Shown here: positions 33,256 to 42,080 of the stretch, piece by piece
Layout: the number at the start of each line of letters is the position of its first letter
How positions within the stretch are numbered: position 1 is the first letter of the stretch
NCBI GenBank assembly: GCA_026391075.1
Contig: JAPLES010000007.1
Location: 1 to 64,000, forward strand
Direction of reading: 5' to 3'
Source of the DNA: Bacteroidota bacterium
Lineage (GTDB): Bacteria > Bacteroidota > Bacteroidia > Chitinophagales > LD1
Length of the DNA: 64,000 nt
Notes under the pieces: model-generated
The model's input: only the letters and a program-made list of their open reading frames with translations
What the model was told of the DNA's origin: nothing
Database searches by the model: none
Made by a program: the position numbers and the translations under genes

Positions 33256-33773
33256 TTTACAAAATTACGCTTACAGGAACTGAGTCAACCGGCAAGTCAA
33301 CACTCGCGGAAAAACTTTCCATTCATTATAAAACTATTCACGTTCCTGATTACTCGCGCTATTACATCGGACAATTGGAACGTGCTTATGCTTATACTGA
33401 TGTAATGAAAATTGCGGAAGAAATTATTGAGCAGGAAAACAACATGATTCGCCAAGCCAATAAAATTTTGTTCAGCGATAACGACCTCATCAACATAAAA
33501 ATTTGGTTGCAGTATTACAGATGGGATGTACCGCAATGGCTGAACGATGAAATAAAAAAACGCAAAAGCGATTTGTATTTGCTCTGTGATATTGATTTGC
33601 CCTGGATGCCCGACCCGCAACGCTCCAACCCAAACGACCGCACAGAATTATTCAACGAGTTCTCCAACGAATTGAACGCGTTGAACGCCAATTTCAAATT
33701 TGTAAGTGGCGCTTTGACCGACAGGACCGAAATTGCCATTGCACACATTGATACGTTTTTGATTAATCAGTAG
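33252..33773 (+). CDS. NadR-like nicotinamide riboside kinase (AAA P-loop)
   Basis: This 173-aa P-loop protein begins MIYKITLTGTESTGKSTLAE (Walker A GTESTGKST). HVPDYSRYYI and LYLLCDIDLPWMPDPQRSN are typical of the ribosylnicotinamide kinase domain of NadR. The ATG at 33252 overlaps the pnuC stop (ATGA), so this is translational coupling. Role: phosphorylation of imported nicotinamide riboside for NAD synthesis. The NadR HTH and adenylyltransferase domains are absent. Confidence 0.88.
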   Translation: MIYKITLTGTESTGKSTLAEKLSIHYKTIHVPDYSRYYIGQLERAYAYTDVMKIAEEIIEQENNMIRQANKILFSDNDLINIKIWLQYYRWDVPQWLNDEIKKRKSDLYLLCDIDLPWMPDPQRSNPNDRTELFNEFSNELNALNANFKFVSGALTDRTEIAIAHIDTFLINQ

Positions 33774-33819
33774 AAAAAACAATTTCCGTTTTGTATCGTA
33801 TAATTTGCTTCCGAATACC

Positions 33820-35616
33820 ATGACCGAGAGTTCATCAGTTAAATCAGCTTTTGAGGAACAGATTGAAAATCTACTTGTCGAGTTTGAGCAACGCAAAAAA
33901 CTCCGCGATACTACCTGTTCTCACATCGCACTTGAAGCACTTCACTTAGCAAAGGAGAAGGGCGATAAAGTGCTTTGGCTAAAAACTGCCACTACGCTCA
34001 CACATTACTATGCCGACATTACCAGTGAGTTTGAAAAAGCCATTCAGTATTTGCAGGAAGTAGTTGAAGTATTAGATGATGAACTCGATGCTGAACAAAA
34101 ATCAGAATTTTACAGGCGCATAGGTTTGAACTACGATTACTTAGGCGAACTCATCAAATCGAAATTGGCGTACGATGATTCGGTTCGTTTGCTCGAAACC
34201 AAAACTGATTTAAGCGAAACAGGTTTCTTAACGCTTGCGCGTTCGCTCTTCAACGAGTCGATTATTTATGGTGATTTAGGATTAGAAACTCTCTCGAAAG
34301 AATATTTACATAAAGCATTTGAATATTTTAAAAAAGCAAATTACAAACAGGGCATTTCGCGTTGTTATATTTCGTTTGGCATAGAGGCATACGACAAAAA
34401 GGATAACGGAAAAGCTTTGGAGTTTTATGAAAAAGCCATTGCTATTGCCGAAGAAATAAACGACACACCACCTTACTGCATTGCTATGGCAAACTGTGGA
34501 ATTGTGTATGCCGATTTAGGCGAAAAAGAAAAAGCAATTGACTGTTCGGTGAAGGCGATGGAGCGCGTAAAAAATCAAACAAACAAACATTTTGAGTTGA
34601 GTATTTATCAATTGTCGGGGCGTATTTATCAGGTGGTGAAAGATTTTGAAAAGGCGAATGAACTTTTTACAACTGCCGATGGCATTTACGTTGACATGGG
34701 AAAAGTGGTTGACAATTTTGAGTTGTATAACTACTGGTCAGAAACCTTGAATGAATTGGGCAGACATAAAGAAGCGTATGAAAAACTGCAACGCTTCATG
34801 AAACAAAAAGACGACCTGCATGAATTGAATAAGCAGGCAGAGTTGAGCGATGCCACACTCCGTTTTAAATATGAAGAAGGAAAGAAGGAGCAGGATTTAC
34901 TGAAAAAGAAAAATGCAGAAATTGAAGAATACGCGCACCAATTAGAGATGTCGAATTTTGAATTGAAACAGTTTGCCCACGTGGCTTCGCACGATATGAA
35001 GGAGCCGCTGCGCATGATTTCAAACTACTCGCAACTACTTGAAAAAAGTTTTAACGGCCAATTGAAAATTGACCAGAAAGATTATATCTACTACATTAAC
35101 GATGGTGCCAAGCGAATGATGAATGTGATTCAGAGTCTGCTTCACCTTTCTAAAATTAATTCGACACAGCGAAAAGAGAACGTGAGTTTGAATGATGCGC
35201 TTGATGAAGTGCAGCATTTGCTCAAGCCGTATATCGAAGAAAAAAATGCGGTGATTAAATCTGCTTTGCTTCCTGAAATTTCTGCTGATAAAATTCACAT
35301 GATTCAGTTGCTGCAAAATTTGGTGACGAACGGAATTAAATACAACCGCAATAAACAGCCCGTAGTTGAAATAGGATATTCGTCCACCGAAAAAAATCAT
35401 TGCATTGAAGTGGCGGATAATGGAATTGGAATTGCAAAGGAATACCGCGATAAGGTATTTATCATCTTTCAACGCTTGCACAACCGCAATGAATTTGACG
35501 GCACGGGCATTGGTCTTTCTATCTGCAAAAAAATTATTGACTCGCTTAACGGCAAAATCTGGATTGAGGATTCTCCTCTTGGTGGAACAAAATTCTGTTT
35601 CACCATTCCAAAATAA
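33820..35616 (+). CDS. Cytoplasmic TPR-containing sensor histidine kinase
   Basis: This is a 598-aa protein starting at the ATG at 33820. About six TPR motifs cover residues 40-320 (for example KALEFYEKAIAIAEEINDTP). A coiled-coil (KKEQDLLKKKNAEIEEYAHQ) leads into HisKA with the phospho-acceptor His in FAHVASHDMKEPLRMISNYS. A HATPase domain follows, with N-box NLVTNGIKYN, G1 ADNGIGIA and G2 FDGTGIGLSIC. There is no membrane helix, so it probably senses an internal signal or partner. No response-regulator gene is adjacent. Confidence 0.92.
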   Translation: MTESSSVKSAFEEQIENLLVEFEQRKKLRDTTCSHIALEALHLAKEKGDKVLWLKTATTLTHYYADITSEFEKAIQYLQEVVEVLDDELDAEQKSEFYRRIGLNYDYLGELIKSKLAYDDSVRLLETKTDLSETGFLTLARSLFNESIIYGDLGLETLSKEYLHKAFEYFKKANYKQGISRCYISFGIEAYDKKDNGKALEFYEKAIAIAEEINDTPPYCIAMANCGIVYADLGEKEKAIDCSVKAMERVKNQTNKHFELSIYQLSGRIYQVVKDFEKANELFTTADGIYVDMGKVVDNFELYNYWSETLNELGRHKEAYEKLQRFMKQKDDLHELNKQAELSDATLRFKYEEGKKEQDLLKKKNAEIEEYAHQLEMSNFELKQFAHVASHDMKEPLRMISNYSQLLEKSFNGQLKIDQKDYIYYINDGAKRMMNVIQSLLHLSKINSTQRKENVSLNDALDEVQHLLKPYIEEKNAVIKSALLPEISADKIHMIQLLQNLVTNGIKYNRNKQPVVEIGYSSTEKNHCIEVADNGIGIAKEYRDKVFIIFQRLHNRNEFDGTGIGLSICKKIIDSLNGKIWIEDSPLGGTKFCFTIPK

Positions 35617-35667
35617 CAATTAAGAAACCTGCACTTCTTATATTCGCTGCTTCAACATTAAAACGTT

Positions 35668-36678
35668 ATGCAGGCAATTATTCCCGTGGCGGGAGCCGGA
35701 ACAAGGTTACGTCCGCTCACTTACACACAACCCAAGGTTTTAATTTCGGTAGCCGGAAAACCTATTCTTAGTTTTATCATTGACGAATTACAGGAAAACG
35801 GTATCACCGATTTCGTTTTTGTAATTGGCTACCTCGGAGAAAAGATAAAAGAGTTTGTAGAAAAAAATTATCCGAAGCTCAATGCAAAATTTGTTCAGCA
35901 GGAAAAACGCGAAGGCTTGGGGCATGCGATATGGATGGCAAAAGACCAACTTGATTTAGATAAAGAATTGGTGATTCACCTCGGGGATACCATCGTAGAT
36001 ATTGACATCAAAAAAATTCTTGCCGAACAGCATTCAACACTTGTTGTAAAAAAAGTAGATAACCCACAGGCCTTTGGTGTGGCAGAAATTGATGCCGATG
36101 GATTTATTAAAAAAGTAGAAGAGAAGCCAATGATACCCAAGAGCAATATGGCGCTAGTTGGTTTTTATTTTATAAAAGAAACACGAAAACTTTTTGACGC
36201 GCTTGGACACAACATTCAAAATAACCTGCGCAACAACAATGAGTTTTATTTAACCGATGGCTTGCAGCAAATGATTAAGGATGGTGTGATTTTTAAAAGT
36301 CACAAAATTGAAAGCTGGTACGATGTAGGCAAAAAAGATATTCTGCTCGAAACGAACGCGCTGTTGTTGAAAAAGCTTGGCGATAAGGCAAGTAATAAAG
36401 GAGTGAGTGAAAACTCTATCATCGTTCCGCCTGTGCAAATTGCGGCAGGAGCAAAAATTAAAAACTCCATTATAGGCCCCAATGTCTCCATTGGTGAAAA
36501 CACTGAAATAAATTATTCCATTATCAAAAATTCTATTGTTGGTTCATTCAGCAAATTAGAAAATATGGTGTTGCACTCATCGTTGATTGGAAGCGATTCA
36601 ATCATCAAAGGATTGAGCCAGAGTTTGAACATTGGAGATAATACGGAGATAGATTTGAGAGGGGAAAAACAAAATTAA
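35668..36678 (+). CDS. Sugar-phosphate nucleotidyltransferase
   Basis: This is a 336-aa protein. The N-terminal NTP-transferase domain has the nucleotide loop AGAGTRLRPLTYTQPKVLI and a catalytic Lys region VEEKPMIPKSNMALVGFY, in the style of glucose-1-phosphate thymidylyl- or uridylyltransferases. The C-terminal 90 residues form hexapeptide/beta-helix turns (IKNSIIGPNVSIGENTEINY). It makes an activated sugar for surface glycans; the exact sugar is unknown. A 4HB element begins at its stop codon. Confidence 0.88.
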   Translation: MQAIIPVAGAGTRLRPLTYTQPKVLISVAGKPILSFIIDELQENGITDFVFVIGYLGEKIKEFVEKNYPKLNAKFVQQEKREGLGHAIWMAKDQLDLDKELVIHLGDTIVDIDIKKILAEQHSTLVVKKVDNPQAFGVAEIDADGFIKKVEEKPMIPKSNMALVGFYFIKETRKLFDALGHNIQNNLRNNNEFYLTDGLQQMIKDGVIFKSHKIESWYDVGKKDILLETNALLLKKLGDKASNKGVSENSIIVPPVQIAAGAKIKNSIIGPNVSIGENTEINYSIIKNSIVGSFSKLENMVLHSSLIGSDSIIKGLSQSLNIGDNTEIDLRGEKQN

Positions 36679-36712
36679 TTAGCGAATTAGCGGATGTGAG
36701 AATTAGCGAATG
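36677..36712 (+). repeat. Left inverted repeat of 4HB element 2
   Basis: Built of AATTAGCG(A/G)AT units. Bases 36688-36711 are complementary to 37112-37135 at 21 of 24 positions. The repeat begins within the stop codon of the nucleotidyltransferase. Confidence 0.85.
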
Positions 36713-36731
36713 AAAACCATTTAGAGTCACA

Positions 36732-37091
36732 ATGCAACAAGAATTTATTGACAAAAATCCAATTCTAAACCTGACTTTCAACTTTTCCTTAGCCGTTATT
36801 GAATATTGTAAACTACTCGATTCACAAAAGCAATTTCAACTTTCAAAGCAACTGTTTCGCTCGGGAACTTCCATAGGAGCGAATGCACGCGAGGCGCAAA
36901 ACGCAGAAAGCAAGGCAGACTTCATTCATAAATTCAAAATTGCTGCAAAAGAAACAGACGAAACTCAGTATTGGTTGCTGCTCTGTAATCGCTCAAAAGA
37001 TTTTCCCGACTCAACATTGTTACTTAAAAAGCTGGATGAGATTGATAAAGTTATTACTAAAATCATTTCCAGTTCAAAACTCAAAACCTGA
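36732..37091 (+). CDS. Four-helix-bundle protein (S23/IVS family), intact
   Basis: This is a 119-aa protein, all helical and of normal family length. SLAVIEYCKLLDSQKQFQLS, LFRSGTSIGANAREAQNAES and ADFIHKFKIAAKETDETQYW are the three best signatures, of the branch lacking the FxxLxVW start. It is not a recent copy of the other two 4HB genes in this window. It lies between a sugar nucleotidyltransferase and a nitronate monooxygenase, enclosed by an inverted repeat of its own. Family function is unknown. Confidence 0.9.
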   Translation: MQQEFIDKNPILNLTFNFSLAVIEYCKLLDSQKQFQLSKQLFRSGTSIGANAREAQNAESKADFIHKFKIAAKETDETQYWLLLCNRSKDFPDSTLLLKKLDEIDKVITKIISSSKLKT

Positions 37092-37101
37092 ATTTGTATT
37101 T

Positions 37102-37138
37102 CAATTCGCTAATCCGCTAATTCGCACATTCGCTAATT
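37102..37138 (+). repeat. Right inverted repeat of 4HB element 2
   Basis: ATTCGCTAATCCGCTAATTC-type units are the mirror of the left arm; the repeat ends 2 bp before the ATG of the next gene. Confidence 0.85.
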
Positions 37139-37140
37139 CT

Positions 37141-38079
37141 ATGAATCGTATCTGTCAGCTATTCAATATCCAGTATCCCATCATTCAAGCCGGCATGATT
37201 TGGTGCAGCGGTTGGCAACTTGCAAGTGCTGTAAGCAATGCGGGTGGATTAGGAATTATTGGAAGCGGCAGTATGTATCCCGAAATTTTGCGCGAGCAAA
37301 TTCAAAAATGCAAAGCGGCAACATCAAAACCATTTGGTGTAAACGTGCCGTTGCTTTATCCTGATATTGATGAACACATTGCCATTATTATTGAAGAAGG
37401 AGTGAAAATTGTTTTCACCAGCGCGGGAAATCCGAAAACGTGGACGAAACATTTGCAGCAACACGGCATTAAGGTGGTGCATGTAGTTTCTTCATCTAAG
37501 TTTGCTAAGAAGGTGGAAGATGCCGGCTGCGATGCAGTCGTATGCGAGGGCTTTGAAGCAGGAGGACACAATGGAAAAGAAGAGACAACCACTTTTGTTT
37601 TAATTCCGCAGGTGCGTGCGGCTACTAATCTTCCATTGATTGCTGCGGGTGGAATTGGCACAGGTAAAGGAATGTTAGCGGCAATGGTTTTAGGTGCAGA
37701 AGGCGTTCAGATAGGAACAAGATTTGTGGCGAGTGTTGAATCATCGGGGCATGAGAATTTCAAAAACATCATAGTCAATGCACAGGAAGGTGACACGATG
37801 CTTTCTATGAAAAAAGTTGTTCCTGTTCGTTTGGTAAAAAATGATTTTCAAAAACGTATTCAGGATGCAGAAGATAAAGGAGCTAGCAAAGAAGAGCTCG
37901 AACAAATTCTCGGTCGCGCACGTGCTAAAAAAGGAATGTATGAAGGCGACATGAACGAGGGCGAATTGGAGATTGGTCAAATTGCTTCGTTTATAAAAGA
38001 GATAAAACCTGCGGCTGAAATTGTGAATGAAATATGGAACGAGTTTCTTGAGGCAAAGAAAAATACAGCGACTCATTAG
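37141..38079 (+). CDS. NAD(P)H-dependent flavin oxidoreductase / nitronate monooxygenase
   Basis: This 312-aa FMN TIM-barrel enzyme starts at the ATG at 37141 (MNRICQLFNIQYPIIQAGMI). Signatures are SNAGGLGIIGSGSM, VCEGFEAGGHNG, IAAGGIGTGKGMLAAMVLGA and VQIGTRFVAS. The frame stays open upstream to 36883 but that part overlaps the 4HB gene and repeat and is not coding. Related enzymes are nitronate monooxygenases or FabK-type enoyl reductases; the length and C-terminus favour the former, without certainty. pyrH follows 45 bp later. Confidence 0.88.
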   Translation: MNRICQLFNIQYPIIQAGMIWCSGWQLASAVSNAGGLGIIGSGSMYPEILREQIQKCKAATSKPFGVNVPLLYPDIDEHIAIIIEEGVKIVFTSAGNPKTWTKHLQQHGIKVVHVVSSSKFAKKVEDAGCDAVVCEGFEAGGHNGKEETTTFVLIPQVRAATNLPLIAAGGIGTGKGMLAAMVLGAEGVQIGTRFVASVESSGHENFKNIIVNAQEGDTMLSMKKVVPVRLVKNDFQKRIQDAEDKGASKEELEQILGRARAKKGMYEGDMNEGELEIGQIASFIKEIKPAAEIVNEIWNEFLEAKKNTATH

Positions 38080-38124
38080 TAAAACTGTTTAGGCTATTCA
38101 ACCCTCTTTTATATTTTCGCCACT

Positions 38125-38832
38125 ATGCAATACAAGCGCATCCTTCTAAAACTCAGCGGAGAATCTTTAATGGGCAGCAAGCAATTTGGCATTGATGCCG
38201 ATATGGTGATGCTCTACGCCAACGAAATTAAACAGGCAAGCGATTCGGGTGTACAGGTTGCCGTGGTAATTGGCGGAGGAAATATTTTTAGAGGAATACA
38301 GGCTACGGCAAACGGCATTGACAGAGTTCAAGGTGATTATATGGGAATGCTTGCCACCGTGATTAACAGCATGGCCTTGCAAAGCGGTTTAGAAAAAATT
38401 GGTGTAAGCACGCGTTTGCTCAGTGCTATTGAAATGAAAGAAATTGCCGAGCCGTTTATAAAGCGCAGAGCTGTTCGTCACTTAGAAAAAGGTCGCGTAG
38501 TAATTTTTGGTGCGGGTACAGGCAACCCTTATTTTACTACTGACACAGCCGCAGCTTTACGCGCTACCGAAATTGAAGCCGATGTAATTTTGAAAGGAAC
38601 AAGAGTAGATGGCATTTATGATTCAGACCCAGAGAAAAATCCGAAAGCGAAAAAATTTGACAAACTAAGTTTCGGTGATGCGCTAAAGAAAAAATTGAGC
38701 ATAATGGATTTAACTGCGTTTACACTTTGTCAGGAAAATCATTTGCCCATTATTGTTTTTGATGTAAACAAAAAAGGCAATCTCAAAAAAGTCCTTGACG
38801 GAAAGAAGATTGGAACGATAGTGAGTGGTTGA
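38125..38832 (+). CDS. pyrH: Uridylate kinase
   Basis: This 235-aa hexameric amino-acid-kinase-fold UMP kinase starts [48 protein letters not shown] and [16 protein letters not shown] are diagnostic. frr normally follows directly; here a 544-bp 4HB element lies between them. Confidence 0.98.
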   Translation: MQYKRILLKLSGESLMGSKQFGIDADMVMLYANEIKQASDSGVQVAVVIGGGNIFRGIQATANGIDRVQGDYMGMLATVINSMALQSGLEKIGVSTRLLSAIEMKEIAEPFIKRRAVRHLEKGRVVIFGAGTGNPYFTTDTAAALRATEIEADVILKGTRVDGIYDSDPEKNPKAKKFDKLSFGDALKKKLSIMDLTAFTLCQENHLPIIVFDVNKKGNLKKVLDGKKIGTIVSG

Positions 38833-38872
38833 ATAGGTTAGATTAAGTTGAGTAAGTTAGATTAGGTTGATT
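38833..38872 (+). repeat. Left inverted repeat of 4HB element 3
   Basis: Tandem GTTAGATTA/AGTTGAGTA units start directly after the pyrH stop. Bases 38847-38863 are complementary to 39338-39354 at 16 of 17 positions. Confidence 0.85.
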
Positions 38873-38918
38873 CGTTTTATTTTTGAAAAAATTGGATTTG
38901 TTGTTTTTGTCTTTATAG

Positions 38919-38957
38919 CTCAATAAACTAATCAACCAGTCACTCAATCAACCACAC
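38919..38957 (+). repeat. Inner inverted copy of the element 3 repeat
   Basis: CTAATCAACCAGTCACTCAATCAACC-like units run right up to the 4HB start codon (listed here by pattern: AATCAACC twice). They can pair with the left arm, giving an additional hairpin ahead of the gene. Confidence 0.65.
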
Positions 38958-38958
38958 C

Positions 38959-39333
38959 ATGGCAGGTTTTACCGAATTGGAAGTTTGGAAAGAGTGCCGC
39001 AGGTTGAGATTGGAAATAAGTACGCTCTGTAAAAAGTTTCCGAAGAGCGAAGATTATTTATTGAAGAATCAAATAATAAGAAGTTCGCGGTCAATAACTG
39101 CGAATATTGCTGAGGGACATGGGAGATTTCATTACAAAGAAAATATTCAATATTGTAGGCAAGCGCGCGGCTCACTGGAGGAAACAAAAGACCATTTGAT
39201 AACCGCCTTTGACGAAAAATATATTACCAAAGAAGAATTAAAAGAACTGAATACTATTTACGAGCAATGCTTGAAATTATTGAACGGATACATTGCTTAC
39301 TTAAAAAAGAAAAGAGACGGAGAAGACCTATAA
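38959..39333 (+). CDS. Four-helix-bundle protein (S23/IVS family), intact
   Basis: This 124-aa protein contains FTELEVWKECRRLRLEISTL, RSSRSITANIAEGHGR and YCRQARGSLEETKDHLITAF, a canonical family member. It is only distantly similar to the two other 4HB proteins of this window, so the three are separate acquisitions or old paralogues. It separates pyrH from frr on the same strand and is bracketed by inverted repeats. Function is unknown; related proteins form small multimeric bundles. Confidence 0.93.
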   Translation: MAGFTELEVWKECRRLRLEISTLCKKFPKSEDYLLKNQIIRSSRSITANIAEGHGRFHYKENIQYCRQARGSLEETKDHLITAFDEKYITKEELKELNTIYEQCLKLLNGYIAYLKKKRDGEDL

Positions 39334-39337
39334 ACTG

Positions 39338-39376
39338 AATCTAACTTAATCAACCACACTCATAATCAACTAAATC
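39338..39376 (+). repeat. Right inverted repeat of 4HB element 3
   Basis: AATCTAACTTAATCAAC (39338-39354) mirrors the left arm, followed by AATCAACTAAATC up to the frr ATG. Confidence 0.85.
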
Positions 39377-39943
39377 ATGACAGACGCAGACGTAAAAAAA
39401 CTTTTAGACGAAACCAAAAGCCACATGCAAAAAGCATTGGAGCATTTTGAATTTGAACTTTCAAAAATAAGAGCGGGACGCGCCAACTCAGGCATGCTCG
39501 ATGGTATTGAAGTAAATGCTTACGGTGCCATGACTCCCATTTTTCAAGTAGGAAATATTTCTACTCCTGATGCAAGAACTCTTTCTATTCAACCGTGGGA
39601 TGCTTCCATATTGCCCGAAATTGAAAAAGCAATTTTGAAAGCGAACATCGGTATTACTCCACAAAATGATGGAAAAATTATTCGACTGAACATTCCTCAA
39701 ATGACCGAAGAGCGAAGAAAAGATTTAGTGAAGAACGCGAAAGCTGAAGCGGAAAAATGCCGTATCTCTATTCGCACTATTCGCAAAGAGGCAAATGAAC
39801 AAGTAAAGAAATTTCAAAAGGATGGATTGCCAGAAGACAGCGCCAAAAACGCTGAAACTTCAGTGCAGAATATCACCAACGATTTCTCGGGTAAAGTGGA
39901 AAAACACTTGGAAGTAAAAGAGAAAGAGGTAATGACGGTGTAA
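39377..39943 (+). CDS. frr: Ribosome recycling factor
   Basis: This 188-aa factor splits post-termination ribosomes together with EF-G. KIRAGRANSGMLDGIEVNAYG, NISTPDARTLSIQPWD and LNIPQMTEERRKDLVKNAK are conserved. It is the last gene of the plus-strand run and has a terminator at 39977-40016. Confidence 0.98.
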   Translation: MTDADVKKLLDETKSHMQKALEHFEFELSKIRAGRANSGMLDGIEVNAYGAMTPIFQVGNISTPDARTLSIQPWDASILPEIEKAILKANIGITPQNDGKIIRLNIPQMTEERRKDLVKNAKAEAEKCRISIRTIRKEANEQVKKFQKDGLPEDSAKNAETSVQNITNDFSGKVEKHLEVKEKEVMTV

Positions 39944-39955
39944 CTAACCGACAAC

Positions 39956-39972
39956 AGACACAAGACAATACA
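39956..39972 (+). repeat. GACACAAGAC-type repeat in the frr 3' UTR
   Basis: AGACACAAGACAATACA stands between the frr stop and the terminator. The tuf 3' UTR holds the same ends around a 21-bp insert. Confidence 0.6.
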
Positions 39973-39976
39973 GTTA

Positions 39977-40016
39977 AATACAAACAGCCGGAGAATTTTC
40001 TTCGGCTGTTTGTATT
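39977..40016. terminator. Bidirectional intrinsic terminator
   Basis: AATACAAACAGCCG pairs perfectly with CGGCTGTTTGTATT (14 bp) around a 12-nt loop. It lies between frr and the convergent radical SAM gene. Confidence 0.92.
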
Positions 40017-40056
40017 AAGCCCCATTTGTTGCATCCCGCTTTAACGGGAAGGGGAT

Positions 40057-41076
40057 TTAAGGGTTCCACACCTTGGTTCCTTCGCTGCAATTAGTGCAGA
40101 TATCAATCTCACTTCGCCCTTTTAAAATGCGTGAGCGAAACGAACGATATAAATCGCTCTGCCATATTTCGTTGAAAGTTTTGGAGTTTAAATCGCCTAA
40201 CTGGTGTTGCGCATCTTTATCGAAACAACAGGGAACTATTTTACCATCCCAGGTAATTACGCAACTGTGCCACAGTTTCCAGCAGTGGTTAAGCAATTCA
40301 TTTTTTATTTCGTACAAACCATCGCTCTGTTTTTTGTAGCGCGAATATTTATCGTTCTGCGGAATTAAATCGTTACCGTTTTTGTAATCGTAAATCTGCG
40401 CAGTTTTCAATTTCACTTCATCTACGCCTATTTCTTTAGCCAGAATATTCAATTCGTCAATCTGATGTTCGTTAGGTTTTACAACCAGGAACTGAAAAAT
40501 AATATGCGGAGTTTTCGATTTCATCTCGCGCTTGGCGCGTATTAAATTTTTAGTGCCTTCTATTACCTTCTCTAAACTTCCACCAATGCGATACTGCTCG
40601 TAAGTTTGCTGTGTGGTACCGTCAATGGAAACTAAAATACGGTCGAGTCCGCTCTCTACAGTTTCTCTTGCTTTGCGTTCTGTAAGAAAATGTGCGTTGG
40701 TAGAAGTAACCGTGTAAATATTTTTTTGCGAAGCGTATTGCACGAGCTCTAAAAACTTTGGATGCAGATAGGGCTCACCCTGAAAATAGAAGTAGAGGTA
40801 AATCAACTTATCGCCAATTTCATCTACAGTTTTTTTATAGAAATCGTAATTGAGATTTCCTGTAGGTCGCGTAAATGATTTTAAACCGCTGGGGCATTCG
40901 GGGCAACCCAGGTTGCAATTGGTTGTAGGTTCAATAGAAACATTAAAAGGAACTCCGAGCTGCACTGGCTGCTTTGTGAGTTTCGAATAATAGAATGAGG
41001 AAAGCACGCTCGCAGCATTCGCAATTTTTTTTGTGTTGAGCTTGGAAATAAACTGAAGCGTGTCGGAGAAATTCAT
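40057..41076 (-). CDS. Radical SAM/SPASM domain protein
   Basis: This 339-aa protein has the radical SAM cluster motif CNLGCPECPSG (Cx3Cx2C) after about 50 residues. The C-terminal SPASM-type cysteines are CWKLWHSC, VPCCFDKDA and ICTNCSEG, likely binding auxiliary Fe-S clusters. SPASM enzymes modify peptides, sugars or other substrates; no precursor peptide is visible nearby, so the target is unknown. It is a single gene between frr (convergent) and fabD. Confidence 0.9.
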   Translation of the reverse strand: MNFSDTLQFISKLNTKKIANAASVLSSFYYSKLTKQPVQLGVPFNVSIEPTTNCNLGCPECPSGLKSFTRPTGNLNYDFYKKTVDEIGDKLIYLYFYFQGEPYLHPKFLELVQYASQKNIYTVTSTNAHFLTERKARETVESGLDRILVSIDGTTQQTYEQYRIGGSLEKVIEGTKNLIRAKREMKSKTPHIIFQFLVVKPNEHQIDELNILAKEIGVDEVKLKTAQIYDYKNGNDLIPQNDKYSRYKKQSDGLYEIKNELLNHCWKLWHSCVITWDGKIVPCCFDKDAQHQLGDLNSKTFNEIWQSDLYRSFRSRILKGRSEIDICTNCSEGTKVWNP

Positions 41077-41150
41077 GAAACGTAAATATAGGAAGTGACA
41101 AGTGCCGAAGAGTTAGTGCAGGATTATTCTGCTTTGTCGTTTTTAAATAC

Positions 41151-42008
41151 TTAGCCTAGAATCTTTTTCACTAATCCCTGCAACACCACTCCGGGTCCTA
41201 CTTCAATAAACTCTGTTGCGCCATCAGCAGACATTTGTTTCACTGATTGTGTCCAGCGCACCGGTGAAGTAAGTTGTGCGATTAAGTTTTCTTTTATCAC
41301 CTCAGGATTTGTTTCCGCTTTGGCAGAAACGTTTTGATACACTTCACAAACAGGCGTATTGAATTTTGTTTGATAGATGGCTTCTGCTAATTCTTTGCGC
41401 GCTGGTTCCATTAACGAAGAATGGAAAGCACCGCCCACTTGCAGCTTGATTACTTTGCGAACGCCTGCAGCTTTTATTTTTTCCATGGCTTCGTCAATTC
41501 CTTTTACGCTTCCAGAAATAACCAACTGACCAGGTGCATTGTAATTTGCAGCAACGACTACTTCATCTTTTATTTCCGCGCATATTGCTTCTATCTGCGC
41601 TTCGCTTTCATAATTTAAAACGGCTGCCATCGTAGAGGGCACTAACTCACAGGCACGCTGCATAGCTAATGCACGAACAGAAACTAATCGCAGTGCATCT
41701 TCAAAGTTCAATGTTTGATTAGCTACTAATGCAGAAAACTCTCCGAGAGAATGTCCGGCAACCATATCGGGCTTTACGTTTTCAAGTAATGCAAATGAAA
41801 TTACCGAGTGCAAAAAAACTGCGGGCTGAGTAACTTTGGTTTGTTTGAGTTCTTCATCGGTTCCTTCGAACATTATTCTTGAAATGCCAAAACCGAGTAT
41901 TTCATCGGCACGATTAAACATTTGTCTGGCAGTTTCTGACTGCTCAAACAAATCTTTGCCCATTCCGGTGTATTGGGAGCCCTGACCAGGGAAGACGTAT
42001 GCGACCAT
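41151..42008 (-). CDS. fabD: Malonyl-CoA:ACP transacylase
   Basis: This 285-aa FabD loads malonyl groups on ACP for fatty-acid synthesis. AYVFPGQGSQYTGMGKDLF is the N-terminal signature, the nucleophile Ser is in VAGHSLGEFSAL and the His in GGAFHSSLME. It lies downstream of folE with a 72-bp spacer filled by an inverted repeat. Confidence 0.97.
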   Translation of the reverse strand: MVAYVFPGQGSQYTGMGKDLFEQSETARQMFNRADEILGFGISRIMFEGTDEELKQTKVTQPAVFLHSVISFALLENVKPDMVAGHSLGEFSALVANQTLNFEDALRLVSVRALAMQRACELVPSTMAAVLNYESEAQIEAICAEIKDEVVVAANYNAPGQLVISGSVKGIDEAMEKIKAAGVRKVIKLQVGGAFHSSLMEPARKELAEAIYQTKFNTPVCEVYQNVSAKAETNPEVIKENLIAQLTSPVRWTQSVKQMSADGATEFIEVGPGVVLQGLVKKILG

Positions 42009-42014
42009 TGAATA

Positions 42015-42080
42015 TGTAAGATTGAATATTGAACAAGAGGATTTGTATTAAATATTAATTCTTCAATTTTAAATCTTACA
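42015..42080. repeat. ORF-less inverted repeat between folE and fabD
   Basis: Arms at 42015-42033 and 42062-42080 match at 17 of 19 positions around a 28-nt loop. The repeat occupies nearly all of the spacer and ends at the folE stop. Confidence 0.85.

Noticed and set aside
36883..37140. Long upstream extension of the nitronate monooxygenase frame
   Set aside because: It overlaps the 4HB gene and its right inverted repeat; the conserved protein starts at the ATG at 37141.
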